64,000 bases of DNA from Unio delphinus (taxonomy: Eukaryota > Mollusca > Bivalvia > Unionida > Unionidae). Made by a program: the position numbers and the translations under genes. The stretch covers positions 7,240,501 through 7,304,500 of the forward strand of contig JAQISU010000094.1 in the NCBI GenBank assembly GCA_029339505.1. Reading direction: 5' to 3'. Of this stretch, positions 1-10,665 are shown in pieces; positions within the stretch are counted from its first letter, which is position 1; every line of letters starts with the position of its first letter. Under the pieces are notes generated by a model. That model saw only the letters and a list, made by a program, of their open reading frames with translations, was not told the origin of the DNA and did no database searches.

Positions 1-744
1 CACACATTAGTGACCACACATTTGCCTACATGTGATCCACCTGGCCAGGAGGATGTACTTCCTGAAATGTGTGATGTCTCCCATCACTCCCATTTTTTTC
101 ACACACTGCTGCTAATTTTGTATGTTTGATCACATGACTATGAATTGACTTAAACAAGACTTTGATTTGATAATTTGGCAAGATGCCAAAAATATTTCTC
201 CATCCTGCTGATTTTTGAAAGGCATTAAGTCATGAAAAAGAAGCTACTTTTTAATTTAATTATTGTTTGACCATCAACAATAAAGCCATTAAGTTTTTTT
301 TGTGTGTGTATTCAATGTATCCTGTATACACTTGTAACTGAATGAAGGGTAAACAACAGCTTACAGACATCTCAAGATCTTAAACTTCGATTATATACCA
401 AAATTAATTGATTTTCTTTTTAGAGTACACTAAGTCTTGAGGATTGTGTTATGAGTCTATACTCTTGAAATAAGTAACAGAAAAGAGGGAAAAGCAACAA
501 GCTTTGCAAAATTCAACAAATAATTTATTTCCCTAGAATACAAAATAAAAATGTAATTAAAAGGAACTTACAGAATTATGAAATAAATTCCAAATAATCG
601 TATAATTACAGGCTGGACTAAATTTCTAATAATTTAAAGCCTGGAAGAAAATTCAGTAGATGTCCAAATTAAATCCAGAACTAAAGGTGATGATGTGTCT
701 GTCGTAGCTCGTAGAGTGTTGATGTTCTAACAGTCTTTTGTTGA
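1..744. other. Left flank, no recognisable gene
   Basis: AT-rich sequence with no convincing coding frame, RNA gene or mobile-element signature. It has no copy beside the LINE in units 2 or 4, so the left edge of the duplication array lies near 745. Confidence 0.6.
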
Positions 745-1811
745 ATCATAGTAATATAGATCATCATCCAGTCTCTCACCAGTTGTACGCTGATGACACC
801 CAAATATTGAAATCTAGCCACCCAACTAAAGTTGATGCTACCATCCAAGGAGTAGAGAAGTGCAGTTCTGATGTTAATTCATAAATGACATGTAACAAGC
901 TGCAGATGAATGATGATAAAACTGGGGCCATTCTGATCACAACACGAAGACTTTCTCATTCACATCCTTCACCTCAAACAGTAAATATCAGCAACACCAA
1001 CATTAAATTCTCACAGTCAGTACGAAACCTAGGCCTTACTTTAGACAGTACTCTCACATTGCACCAACATGTCATGAACTATGCAAGGCTGCATATCTTG
1101 AATTGAGACACATCAGTTGCATTCATAAATATCTTTCACTTGATGCCACTAAAACACTTGTGTGTTCATTAGTACTTTCAAGACTGGACTATTGTAACTC
1201 AATTCTGTCTGGTTCGTCACAATATTTAATCCAAAAACTTCAAAAAGATCAAAACACAACTACACGGATCATCTTGAGAGTACCTCAATCAGAGCACACC
1301 TCACCACTGCTCTGTACCCTACACTGGCTATTGATTTGATACTGAATCAAACACAAAATTTGTTGTCTGTGGTATGTTTCAATGACAGACTCCAGTCCAA
1401 CATACCTATCCAGCCTCACCCATGTGTATACACCTGGTAGATACTTAACGCTCTTCTTCTGATAATCATATACTCATTGTTCCCACAGTGAAAACAAAGT
1501 CATATGGACAACGTTCGTATACCAGATCCCAGCGATGTGGAACGAATTGCCCATTGAAATTAGACACAAAGACACAGTGGTCCCTTTTTTAAGAGTGCTC
1601 TTAAAACTCACCTATTTCGACTGCAGAGACAAACTTGGAGACCTAATCGTGTTTTGTATCTTACATGTTTTCAGCATGGTTTTATGTTTTCGAATTTGAT
1701 TGTTTTTGTCATTTGTTTTTCTGTAGTGTAGTCATATCATTATTGATGGTGTAAAGTGCTTAGATCTTCGAAAGATTAGGCGCTATACAAAGACCTCATT
1801 ATTATTATTAT
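745..1811 (+). mobile_element. CR1/L2-like LINE fragment (unit 1), 3' end
   Basis: This is the C-terminal half of a non-LTR retrotransposon reverse transcriptase. The catalytic motif YADDTQ is read at 786-803, just after the fragment begins. Downstream frames at 885-1106 and 1103-1339 carry typical late-RT segments such as NKLQMNDDKT, SRLDYCNSILSG and LHWLL. Frames shift and stops occur, so it is dead. The 3' end has the common LINE signature of a short GCGCTATACAAAG stretch followed by an ATT repeat at about 1797-1811. The same LINE occupies the same place in units 2 and 4, so it was there before the duplications. The clade (CR1/L2) is inferred from motif wording only. Confidence 0.85.
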
Positions 1812-4086
1812 ATCCAAGTATTGATATTCATTGTTTACATTCCTATCTAATACAATGTTCACTATGTTTTTCCCTGTATGTGTGGTGTGCATATCTATAT
1901 TCTTTTGTATCTCTTGGTATATGATTATGTCAATATTCTGTGTAATTATTATTAACTTGTATTGATCATTAATAATTAAGATATTAGACAAATAGACAGG
2001 CAACCACATGACTGCATTCATATTGAACAAGATAAACATGTGGAATGAGAATCCCACGGGGCCGTCTTATTCCCACATTTCCTCAATCCCAGGAGTGTAT
2101 GGTAGAGGCCCAGCTATGGCAAAAGAGAGATCTACCCTCTCTGAGTACATAGTCTATAAATAGTTATTTACATAATTGTTTACATTTATTAATAATACTA
2201 ATCATATTAAAACCTGTTAACAGATTTGAGGTAATTTCTATTTTCCATTGGATGTGTTAGGTCAGGTGGTTTTTTATGACAATGAGATATTTGTAAAATA
2301 TCACATAGCTAGTAGTAGCAAAAAAGTATCGGCAATTAATATAGACTAAGGAGGAGTTGTATATTGTTGCATCAAATAATTATGTTGCACTGCTTTGACC
2401 GTACATGTACTTTCAGGGATGTTGTATAATGTATGGAAATGTGGCACATGAAGACCCCATGGGATTATCATTCCACATATTTATCCTGTTCAACATGCAT
2501 ACAGTCAGATGGTTGCCTGTCTTGTTGTCTATGAGGAAACAATGTTTGGGACCTAGACGAGAGGCAATGCACCTATTGAGGAAGGTAAAGATGCCCTTCT
2601 CCCCTCATCTCAATACAAGAATAGTATGGAATCTACTCCTCAATTACATGAGTCTATCAGATCTTCATCTTCATGCAGAGAAGTAGTGCTCTACAGGACC
2701 AATTTCTTATTAAGTCATGTGTGACTCGGAATATAACTTCTTAGCCCCAGATGACTATGGAATGAATCCTTCCTCAATCCCAGGAGTGTATGGGCTCTAT
2801 AAGGTTAGGCATTCCTCGATACCATGAGGTGTCGAATCTGTAGAGGGATATAATGCCCCTGAAGAGTCGTAGTGCTGTGTTATGGGGCATAGGTCCGGTT
2901 AAGGCAAACGAGAGCAGATCTGCCCTCTCCGAGAAGAGAAAGTAACGATATTGTTCTTAAGAGAGTCTGAGAGTTGTCCGTCAAACTATCGTCTCCTGAT
3001 CGATCTTTGACCGGGGACTGGCTATCGAACACCAAGTGCGGGTAACAGGAAACTGGGTGTCAGTCACAGGTCTAATGGTAGCAGTCAGTGGAGTCATATC
3101 AACATTACATGGACAGGGATCAGGTTGATACCCCCCCCCCCCTCGGCTGATCCCCGTATCAGTTCTACTGGTCAATCCTGTTAGGGATAGAGTGTCGGGA
3201 TATACCCGTTTTTTCTCTGTTCCTTTTAAAACTCTGCGGAAAGCAGAGATATCCATTCCAGATAAGTGAATCTTCTTCCCATTAACAATGCCATTGATGC
3301 CCCAAAACCTCGGTTTTATAGCTTTTCGGATATGACAGACAACATACATGAATATTCTTCTCATGTGGAGGCAATTTAAAGAGGAGGGTATGTTTTCCTT
3401 CCAGATGAGGAAAAGCATTTATGTCTCTATAACAAGTTTGCGAGTAAAGGCAATACCGACACTCTTTGTCAGCAGAATGCGTGACGAAGATACCCGTGTA
3501 GTAAGGGCAAGGTTGTTTACCCCTTCCTCCTAAAACACCTATTAAATAGGGAAGTTCCCATCACTCTCCCTAAACTGATGTGTGTTAAAGATTCGCATAC
3601 TTCCCGGAGTCCCTCAATGAGAGTCATTGGGTCGGGAAGTCATATCTACCATCAGAAGAGGGAGTAAGAGGGATGACGTATTTTGGGTTATGGTGGACTC
3701 TAATGAACACGCTGAGAAAACGTCTGAGACTCCTTATTTCTCCCTTCATTACCCACTCCTCCTCCCACCTGTCGGCTCATTTAGAGGAGGAAAATGATGA
3801 AAAGATATGACCTTTTGATAATGCTCTAAATTATGTTTAACTCCTTCTCCCACTGGATCTGTACCCAATCCTTCTGGCGTAGACGATAAGAAAATCTTGT
3901 CCAGTTGCGAGAATCTCGTGTGCTGCACCATAACAAGATCTCATTTACTCCACTATTCAACCATCATAAGGAAGCTTTATAAAAGGTTTCGAGATGACTG
4001 GAATTCGCTAAGCAACAAGAGATGTGGTGTGCAACCCTCCCCTTTCAACTCGTCTTTTAGTGTCTAGCTGAAAGATGCACATCCTT
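1812..4086 (+). repeat. Block U of unit 1: decayed open frames of unknown origin
   Basis: A 2.2 kb block shared with 29174-31460 (reverse) and 42732-44934. It holds partly open frames on both strands. One is a 93-residue forward frame at 2405-2686 containing FHIFILFNM and RWLPV. Another is a 145-codon reverse frame at 2981-3418, interrupted in the other units. Short stretches read smoothly as protein on the reverse strand, but stops and shifts differ between copies, so no intact gene remains. I do not recognise a family. A poly-C run lies at 3129-3142; the equivalent run is 16 long in unit 2 and short in unit 4. It may be an old mobile-element or host-gene fragment. Confidence 0.6.
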
Positions 4087-4091
4087 TCTTG
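4087..4091. repeat. Left target-site duplication TCTTG
   Basis: TCTTG lies directly before the transposon end CAGGGTTC and is repeated at 6475-6479. The uninterrupted paralogous site in unit 2 (29169-29173, reverse strand) has it once, confirming a 5-bp duplication. Confidence 0.9.
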
Positions 4092-4690
4092 CAGGGTTCG
4101 TACGGTCTTTGAAGGTCTTTGAAAGTTTGGGAAAAATGAGGTAGCGTTTTCAAGGCCTTGAAAGTTTGGGAAAATCGAGCATATTACCCTGAGGTCTTTG
4201 AAAGTCTTTGAAAATTGAAATAAACCCCCCAAAAAATAATTTCTTTCCAGAATCACAAATAAAATTATCCGAGGTTGTTAGATTCAGATGTAATCTAGTT
4301 ATCCTGGTTTCTTTCTTTTTATGACCCGTTCAGTTTATTGCCGCCGCAATAACAAAAGAGGCTTTGTTTTGTTTGGCCATCCAAAGTATGCCGCGGCGGC
4401 GACTTCAATCACACATGCACTCTTCATCAAAGCAATACGGTGCCGCTACACACTTCATCAAAGGAAGTCACCAATAAAATTGCCCAAGGTCGTTAGCTTC
4501 GGATGCAGCTGGTTTTCCTGGCTTCTTTCGTTTGACGAATAGTTCAATTTGACTGGACGAGTCCATCAGTTTTAGCCAATCAAAATGTTAATTACACTAA
4601 TTCTACGTAGAAAGTTCGCGAAAGTTATACGCTCGAGAATTCAAAATTTCTTCATTCGATTTACATCGTCTGCAAGTTCAGTGTTTAAAA

Positions 4691-4891
4691 ATGCCAGGTC
4701 TTTGCTCTTTCAACGATATCTGGCTTGAACAAGAGAAGTACAAAGAATGGCTGCAAAAGAATAAGTTATGCAAACGAAAGGCGTTTTGTACGCTGTGTAA
4801 AAAGACGATCATCTTGGCTTCAATGGGAGAAGGAGCCCTTACAAGTCATGCCAAAGGTAGGTTGCAAATTAGTAACTACATGTTCATTTAG
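4691..4891 (+). CDS. Transposon-encoded N-terminal zinc-finger exon
   Basis: The frame opens with ATG at 4691, soon after the left end of the hAT-like element. Residues about 7-55 resemble the small zinc-binding domain common at the N-terminus of animal hAT-derived proteins: FNDIWL, then CTLCKKT (the C-x2-C pair), then SHAKG, where a final histidine usually follows. The codons AAAG|GTAGGT at 4856/4857 look like a splice donor, placing the last zinc ligand in the next exon; the residues after it in this frame would be intron read-through to the stop at 4891. The partner exon would be the C-terminal frame from about 5315 onward. A function in binding the transposon ends is inferred. Confidence 0.65.
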   Translation: MPGLCSFNDIWLEQEKYKEWLQKNKLCKRKAFCTLCKKTIILASMGEGALTSHAKGRLQISNYMFI

Positions 4892-5368
4892 TGGAACAAA
4901 GATGCAGAAGTATAAGCAATTGGTAGTTTTTGGAAAAATAATGGTAATTCATTACTCGTCGGGTATAAAATAAGATCGTTTAGTTTGATGATTTGGGAGA
5001 TATAGCAAAAGAGGGCCTGTTTAAATTTACTTCTACCGTCGGTTTATTTAACACGTTTGAGGAACAAAAATCATTTTCGAAAAATTTGTTGTACATAACA
5101 ATATTCCTTGATTTAATACAAAAACATCCATTGTAATAAATTAAATTCACGGATAAACAGTTTCAAAGTGCCAATGCGTACACTATATTAGAGTTAAATA
5201 AGAGTTCTTGTTCTTGAATTGCGAGTAAAAAAAAAAAATAAATAAATAAAAAAAAAATTATAAAAAAGCCTCAACGAAACAAACAGGTTGCTATATATAG
5301 AATCTGTTTTGTCCAGTACTTTGAAGTGCGTGAAATATTACTAAATTTAAAGATGTTTATTACAAAAA

Positions 5369-6161
5369 ATGGGGAAAAACATGTCCTGGGCTGACCCTGG
5401 ACTTGTGCAATCAGGATCAGACAAGGAAAAGGGAGGAACAAAACTTCGTAGGGTCCTAAAAATTATGTGTGAGGCAGGAAGAGAAGTAGAGTCCCGATGT
5501 GATTTAATATTAACTCAGTACGGAAAATTAGTGGATGAAGTTATCCAATCGGACAATCATCCATTGAAATGCTTCAGTAGAACAGATGACAGACTTGATG
5601 AAGTGTTTTATTCTGTCCTTTCCAAAAGAAATGAATATGTTGAACTTTGGAATGTTCTCCAGAAAATGTTGTTGTTATCACATGGGCAGGCAAGAGAGAG
5701 GATTTTCTATCAACAAACAGGTATCTGTTGAGAACCTCAGCAGAGAAAGCCTCAGAGCTCAAAGGTTAATCATTGACACAATGAGAAAAGCTGGTGGACC
5801 TTTGGAAATCATCATTAGCAATGAAATGATGACATATGCCTCCTCTGCAAGACATAAGTACCATGCCTATCTGGATAAGAAGAAAGCAGAGGAGAAGGAT
5901 GAGAAGAAAAACCCAAAAGGAAAGAAACGGGAGTTGGCCTTGGATGAAGTGGAAGAACTTAAAGCCAAAAAGCTGCGTCTTGACGCTGACATTGCCAGCC
6001 TACATGCTTCCTCTGTACAGAAAGCAGAAGAGGCAGAATTAAAAGGACTCATTGTGCTTGTCACAGAGTCAAATGCTCTTAGGAGAAGAGCAGAGGAAAA
6101 GATGACAGTGGTGGCATCTCTTTCCAAAATGATTGAAGAGAAAAAAAAGCAAATAAAATAA
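5369..6161 (+). pseudogene. hAT-like transposase C-terminal region, frameshifted
   Basis: Two overlapping forward frames form one protein region. The first (5369-5731) ends in LLSHGQA, the usual start of the conserved hAT C-terminal dimerisation motif. The second frame continues it from about 5700 with ERGFSINK, then a long charged stretch ending near 6161. The last ~100 residues (KKKAEEKDEKK, then alternating E, K and L) look like a coiled coil. The frame change near 5695 lies inside the SHGQA...RGFS motif, so this copy is broken. The DDE/RNase H-fold catalytic residues expected upstream are not present between 4900 and 5369. Confidence 0.75.
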
Positions 6162-6474
6162 TGCATTTAAAGCAGTGCTGATGTCTTTTAAGAGAACAAT
6201 TTATGTTGTATTAAATCTGACACGTATGTTACATATTTCTGGAGAAAAAAACAACAAATGTTAACCTATTTTCTAGATCATTATAATGCAATTTTAGGCA
6301 ATTAAGTATAGTTTAATCAGTAAAAATTATTGTGGTATTTGGCATTCGTTGTTTTCTCTTATAACCTGTATACACAATGTTTGCAAAAATAGGTCTTGGA
6401 AATCTCTGTTTGTGGTCTTTGAAAGTTTGGGAAAAGTCTTTGAATTTATCAGTCATAGTTGAGTATGAACCCTG

Positions 6475-6479
6475 TCTTG
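6475..6479. repeat. Right target-site duplication TCTTG
   Basis: Exact repeat of 4087-4091 directly after the right transposon end CCCTG. The sequence then resumes the unit as in unit 2. Confidence 0.9.
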
Positions 6480-6759
6480 GCCTCATAAGATCCACCACCA
6501 CCCGCACGACAAATGGCGTCGGACGAGGATCGTAAGTGGGCAGAGCCACCAGTTGAGACAATAGAGCTAACACTCGTTTTCTTATGTGTTGTCTGATAAA
6601 TTTTAGTATCATAAGTTAAAGTTCTTATTTGAAGGATCTTATTCGTCGAAATAACTGACGGTGATATATTAAATTATACCACGCCCTCATGAACTGACAT
6701 TTTAAAATAATTTCATATGTTCCATGCTTCGTCTTATGCTTGTAAGTCATGGTCAAATA

Positions 6760-6762
<3 letters not shown>

Positions 6763-6824
<62 letters not shown>
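6763..6824. repeat. (TC)n microsatellite, unit 1
   Basis: About 31 TC repeats. The same tract lies at 28829-28885 (as GA) in unit 2 and at about 46533-46594 in unit 4. Confidence 0.95.
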
Positions 6825-6827
<3 letters not shown>

Positions 6828-7766
6828 TTTTTGCTCTGTATGAAACCGGTATATTTTACATACACAGCTATGTTAAACTACATTGGACTACACTCCTTTC
6901 CTGCTTGCCATATTTATCTTAAGGACGTACCAACTACTGGATACTAATATGTCAGCATAAAACAGAAGGTTAATTAAGAAAGCTCAACGCAGTGATCACG
7001 TAATTTTCTTCCTTTACTAAAAAACGATTATATGTTAATTATAATCCTGTTTTTTCAAAATGATTTGCATAATATATCTCAATGAAATTTGTCTACTTGC
7101 AAATTTTATTAAACTTGTTCGAGCTGTCAGGAAATTTCAGGAGGAAATAAATCATCCATGAAAAAAGTTTAATATTCAATACATGCGTCATCGTTCATAA
7201 AATTCATATTTTACAGGGGAATGTGTGTGTGTGTGTGTGTGTGTTGGGAGGTTAGTAAATTAAAGGTAATTGTGATATCATGTTTGCTTGATATGGTTAT
7301 CCGGAAAGCAGATTGGATTGATCAAGCATGCACTAATACATTTTGAAACAAATATCGTATTTAATGTCGAATATCAACCATTTATCAACTATGGTGATAT
7401 GCAGAAATATTACACAATATTATTATTTCTGATTGATTTCCTGAAATCTATATACGAGTCAGGTTAAAATTTTTATCATTTATATTTATATAAAACAGGA
7501 TACATGTACAAGGTATACATTATGACAATTAATATTTATAATATAATACATGATATATGTACAAGGATGGTGTAAATTACGACAATTAATATTTATATAA
7601 CACAGGAAATCCATGAGTCATGTGTCAATTTTATTTATTATTCTTTGTTTAAGAAGACATTCGAGATGAGTCGGGTGTAAATTATGTTCATTATCATCTG
7701 TATAACACATATTTAGTAGCAAACACATAAATAATCTTGGTTTTATCATTTTATCACAAATACGGG
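6825..7766. other. Intergenic, unit 1, including (GT)n at 7222-7244
   Basis: AT-rich sequence shared with units 2 and 4 and carrying a GT tract. No gene was recognised. TTTATT at 7634-7639 reads AATAAA on the reverse strand and would serve as a polyadenylation signal for the IL-17-like gene copy. Confidence 0.6.
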
Positions 7767-8334
7767 TCAATCGCTTTTTATCATCGGTTTTTGACGGATA
7801 GCTACAGATGTGCAGCCAACGTACACTGTTTGGTAAGCATTTTTCCATGTTGTTCCTGATTTAAGAAGTATCTTTTTCAGTAGACGTATTTCGTCGCATT
7901 CTATTTTCGTTATGTCACAGCCGATGCAGGTTTTACACTTACACCTATATTGCAAAATCTGTTTCGGCCATCTTTCTTCATTGTAAGTCATCTCCAGGTA
8001 CCAGGGGCAATTAGCACGATCCTGCACGAGTGGCGACTCTGTCTTATTGTCGAAAGGACAGTGCCTACTAGAGAGCGGATATTTCGAAACTGTAGACTCA
8101 TCGAGAAATATTTTATTTTTTTGGTTCTGCACTCGATCTCGTAATGACTGTATTTGAGAGAAAGAATCATCTAATTCAGACTGTCCACCTCCTGCGGACC
8201 AACACGTATTTCTCCTGCACATCTTTGGGTAGTGCATCTGAACAGTTTGTCTCCTGCTTTGTATATTTTACATATAGGATAAATAACAAGAAATATCTTC
8301 TGATAACTATTGACTTTAGTGAATCCATAATCAT
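7767..8334 (-). pseudogene. IL-17-like cytokine pseudogene, unit 1
   Basis: Counterpart of the intact gene at 47585-48154. It starts at the equivalent ATG (8334, reverse) with the same secretion signal, and ends with the same C-terminus. A 2-bp deletion at about 8204-8205 (CACGTATT on the forward strand against CACATGTATT in unit 4) shifts the frame after the codons for VQEKY. Translation then reaches a stop shortly after, before the cytokine domain. From 8237 downward a 156-codon frame still reads the rest, including CPWYLEM, RCKCKTC and VGCTSV. Length is 568 nt against 570 in unit 4. Loss of function is expected unless translation starts internally without a signal peptide. Confidence 0.82.
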
Positions 8335-8407
8335 CTAACTTTTTAGCTCTTTGCCAACGATTGCTAGTAGGTAGATTCAACAATGCTGTGTTGTCTAGTT
8401 TTAACAT

Positions 8408-9464
8408 TTTACCGTAGACCTGTGTCAGTTTATATCTCTAACGTATGGAATTTCTCTGCGTAACTGTATTTTTTAATTTAAAAAAACCACAAGATATACT
8501 AGTACTCTTGACAACGTTTAACATTAACGTTATATTTGATCACGTCTAGTCACCTATATTTCCGCTTCTAACAACGGGAAGTGTTTCCTATTAACTTTAA
8601 AAACAAGGAAAATACGCCATGATCATATAATGGACTAGAAACGTAATGTTTTGTGAAATGCTAGGAAGTAACATTGGCGGTAAAATGCTGCTAACAATGG
8701 CTTATGAAACAGATCAAATGGGTCATTTCGTTCCTTAAATTCAATCATATAAAAAAAAATGCTTGGCTGAAACAAATAATTTGCATACTGTTTGTGCAAT
8801 TGCAAAAAAAAACTTTAAAAAATATTAACATCGTCTGTTTAATTATGATATACGACTGATTTGGTAAAAGTGTATAGCGAAAAGTGAAATAACAAGTAAA
8901 GGAATTATCCTCCACAATGTTCTAATCTCTTTGTTTTGTATCATCCAGCATACTGCTTTTTTTTACGAAGGTATATCCATTTCTGGACGGTGTATTTTCA
9001 TGTCTTTCACGTTAATTTCATGAATGACATGGCGACACGACTTCGTATCCGTTGATAAAGGGTATATTTTCACATATTCAAATAACCAAAGGTTTTGCTG
9101 ACTTGACAATTTCATTGATTGCAATCGTATGTGGATAGTACAGCTCCATAATTTCATAACCTCAGCACAGACTTATAATTTCATTGCATGTACAGGACTT
9201 ACAACTTCAGTGCATGAACAGAACAGTCACATATCTGGTAATGCGAATAGAGCAATATGTGTCATGTTCTCAGAATATTATAATTCATGATATTCTTATC
9301 CTAAACTCAATCGATCTAATCTTGTTAACACCGTATACCCAAGTAAAGTAGCATATATCATATAGACTAATCCTCATAATAGTTATAATAACTTATTAAA
9401 GTAAAAATAACATTCATGAATGTCTTTGCTGTCATTGTTTGTTATGCACGCGATTGTTGCATGA
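8408..9464. other. Intergenic, unit 1, upstream of the IL-17-like copy
   Basis: AT-rich sequence shared with units 2 and 4. No gene seen. Units 2 (about 26815-27005) and 4 (about 48440-48660) have roughly 200 extra bases at the point equivalent to 8625, so unit 1 has lost them. If transcription of the gene starts nearby, the promoter would lie here, but no motif could be assigned. Confidence 0.5.
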
Positions 9465-9474
9465 TCTGCTTATG

Positions 9475-9765
9475 TTTGTTTGTTTGTTTGATTAGGATTT
9501 TTAACGTAGCTTTGAAAATTTTTCAGTCATATCGCTACGATGTCTACAGTGAGGCAGTTTATAGTGATGTGTAGCACTGGGGCATCATGCCAGAGACATG
9601 TAGCACGATGACCCACCTAGTTACATTATACTGACACCAGGCCGACCAGTCCTAACACTAGCCTCTTGATGCTGAACGCCAAGCGAGGCAGCTGTTAGTA
9701 CAATTTTTGTAAGTCTTTAGTATGACTCGGCCGGGGATCAAACCACTAAGCAACCGGAGCGGTTG
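9475..9765 (-). mobile_element. tRNA-derived SINE with CAAA tail (unit 1)
   Basis: On the reverse strand it starts with a tRNA-like head containing TTGCTTAGTGG (pol III A-box-like). It ends in repeated CAAA, seen as TTTG repeats from 9475. It is flanked by a 10-bp target duplication, TCTGCTTATG, at 9465-9474 and 9766-9775. About 40 bp between the A and B boxes are missing compared with the unit 2 copy (25842-26171). Unit 4 shares this deletion. Confidence 0.87.
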
Positions 9766-10473
9766 TCTGCTTATGCAACTCTATCATTATAGTATTATTG
9801 TCATTGTACAAATTAGGTTGAACCTAGCGAAATATCTCTTATTAATCGCTATGAAGATTCTATTTTATTTCCCATTGTAGAGTCCGGGAATGTTCTCACA
9901 ATGGTGGTTGTTCTTTTTATTTTGGCGACTAAACTGACAACCTAGCGAAAACTGTGGCCACCGACTTTTCCCAAGTTTAAGATGGGCTTGCTGTACTTTA
10001 GAGTATCTGGAGCTAAACGTAGGAGTCGGCTCCTATGAAATATTCCTTGTCCATGAAATTCACCTTAATATTCTAGGCAAACAAAGTCAACCAATTCGCC
10101 TTGCCACAATGCGTCGCCTACCACACACCACACTCCTATTGTCTGATTTCAATCAGTTTATGTTCTCATCAGATTTACGGGGTTTACTTACAAAACGTCT
10201 ATTTATATAAGACCAACGATAGGAACTTGCATACAAATCACTTTTGGGTGCCTAATTTTGTAATTTCTGGTACCTTCAAACATGCACCAATTTACGAACT
10301 TTGACATCGACCATATACTAATGCAGCTCCGCAGAAAGTTAATTATATCCCAATATTTTTTCCACCGAAAACCAAATTATTTGTCCTTAAAGTGTTGTTG
10401 AGACAAAAAGCTATAAGGAAATTAATGCACTTATAATATATTTCAACTGAATAAATGACTTGATTTGTTTTTG

Positions 10474-10475
<2 letters not shown>

Positions 10476-10540
<65 letters not shown>
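10476..10540. repeat. (AT)n microsatellite, unit 1
   Basis: About 32 AT dinucleotides; the unit 4 counterpart at 50322-50421 is longer. Confidence 0.95.
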
Positions 10541-10542
<2 letters not shown>

Positions 10543-10544
10543 AA

Positions 10545-10665
10545 TGAGAAACTCTTTATGTGATGATCATAATGAATTCAGTTTTATCATCATTGATCTA
10601 CAGCTAGTTACGTGTCAACCATGATATCACATTGGAAATGCGTCTCTACGCCTTGCATCCTAACA
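10545..10665 (-). mobile_element. LINE reverse-transcriptase fragment
   Basis: On the reverse strand this matches the stretch encoding NKLQMNDDK downstream of the YADD motif in the LINEs at 31462-32605 and 41436-42731, with stops. It lies in the order expected after the RT remnant at 12140-12850, suggesting one LINE interrupted by about 1.5 kb of other sequence. Repeated at about 50455-50540. Confidence 0.65.

Larger units (their letters stand above)
4092..6474 (+). mobile_element. hAT-like DNA transposon, internally deleted
   Basis: A 2,383-bp element bounded by 12-bp inverted repeats, CAGGGTTCGTAC at the left and its match with one mismatch at the right, and flanked by a perfect 5-bp target duplication. 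A subterminal motif of about 22 bases (starting GGTCTTTGAAAG) occurs at 4114-4135 and 6414-6435 in the same orientation. It encodes the two ends of a transposase-like protein, a short zinc finger (4691-4856) and a C-terminal dimerisation-like part (5369-6161). No catalytic core is visible between them, so this copy is probably non-autonomous. The superfamily is inferred from the C-terminal motif and TIR; 5-bp duplications fit a hAT subgroup rather than the classic 8-bp hAT. Confidence 0.88.

Noticed and set aside
1812..4086. Naming block U as a viral or known transposon gene
   Set aside because: The phrases look protein-like, but I could not match them to a family from the sequence alone.
7618..7848. 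A 76-codon frame overlapping the 3' end of each IL-17-like copy (also 27773-28003 and 47436-47666)
   Set aside because: Open in all three copies, but it is out of frame with the cytokine domain and has no recognisable content. The copies are too similar for openness to be evidence.
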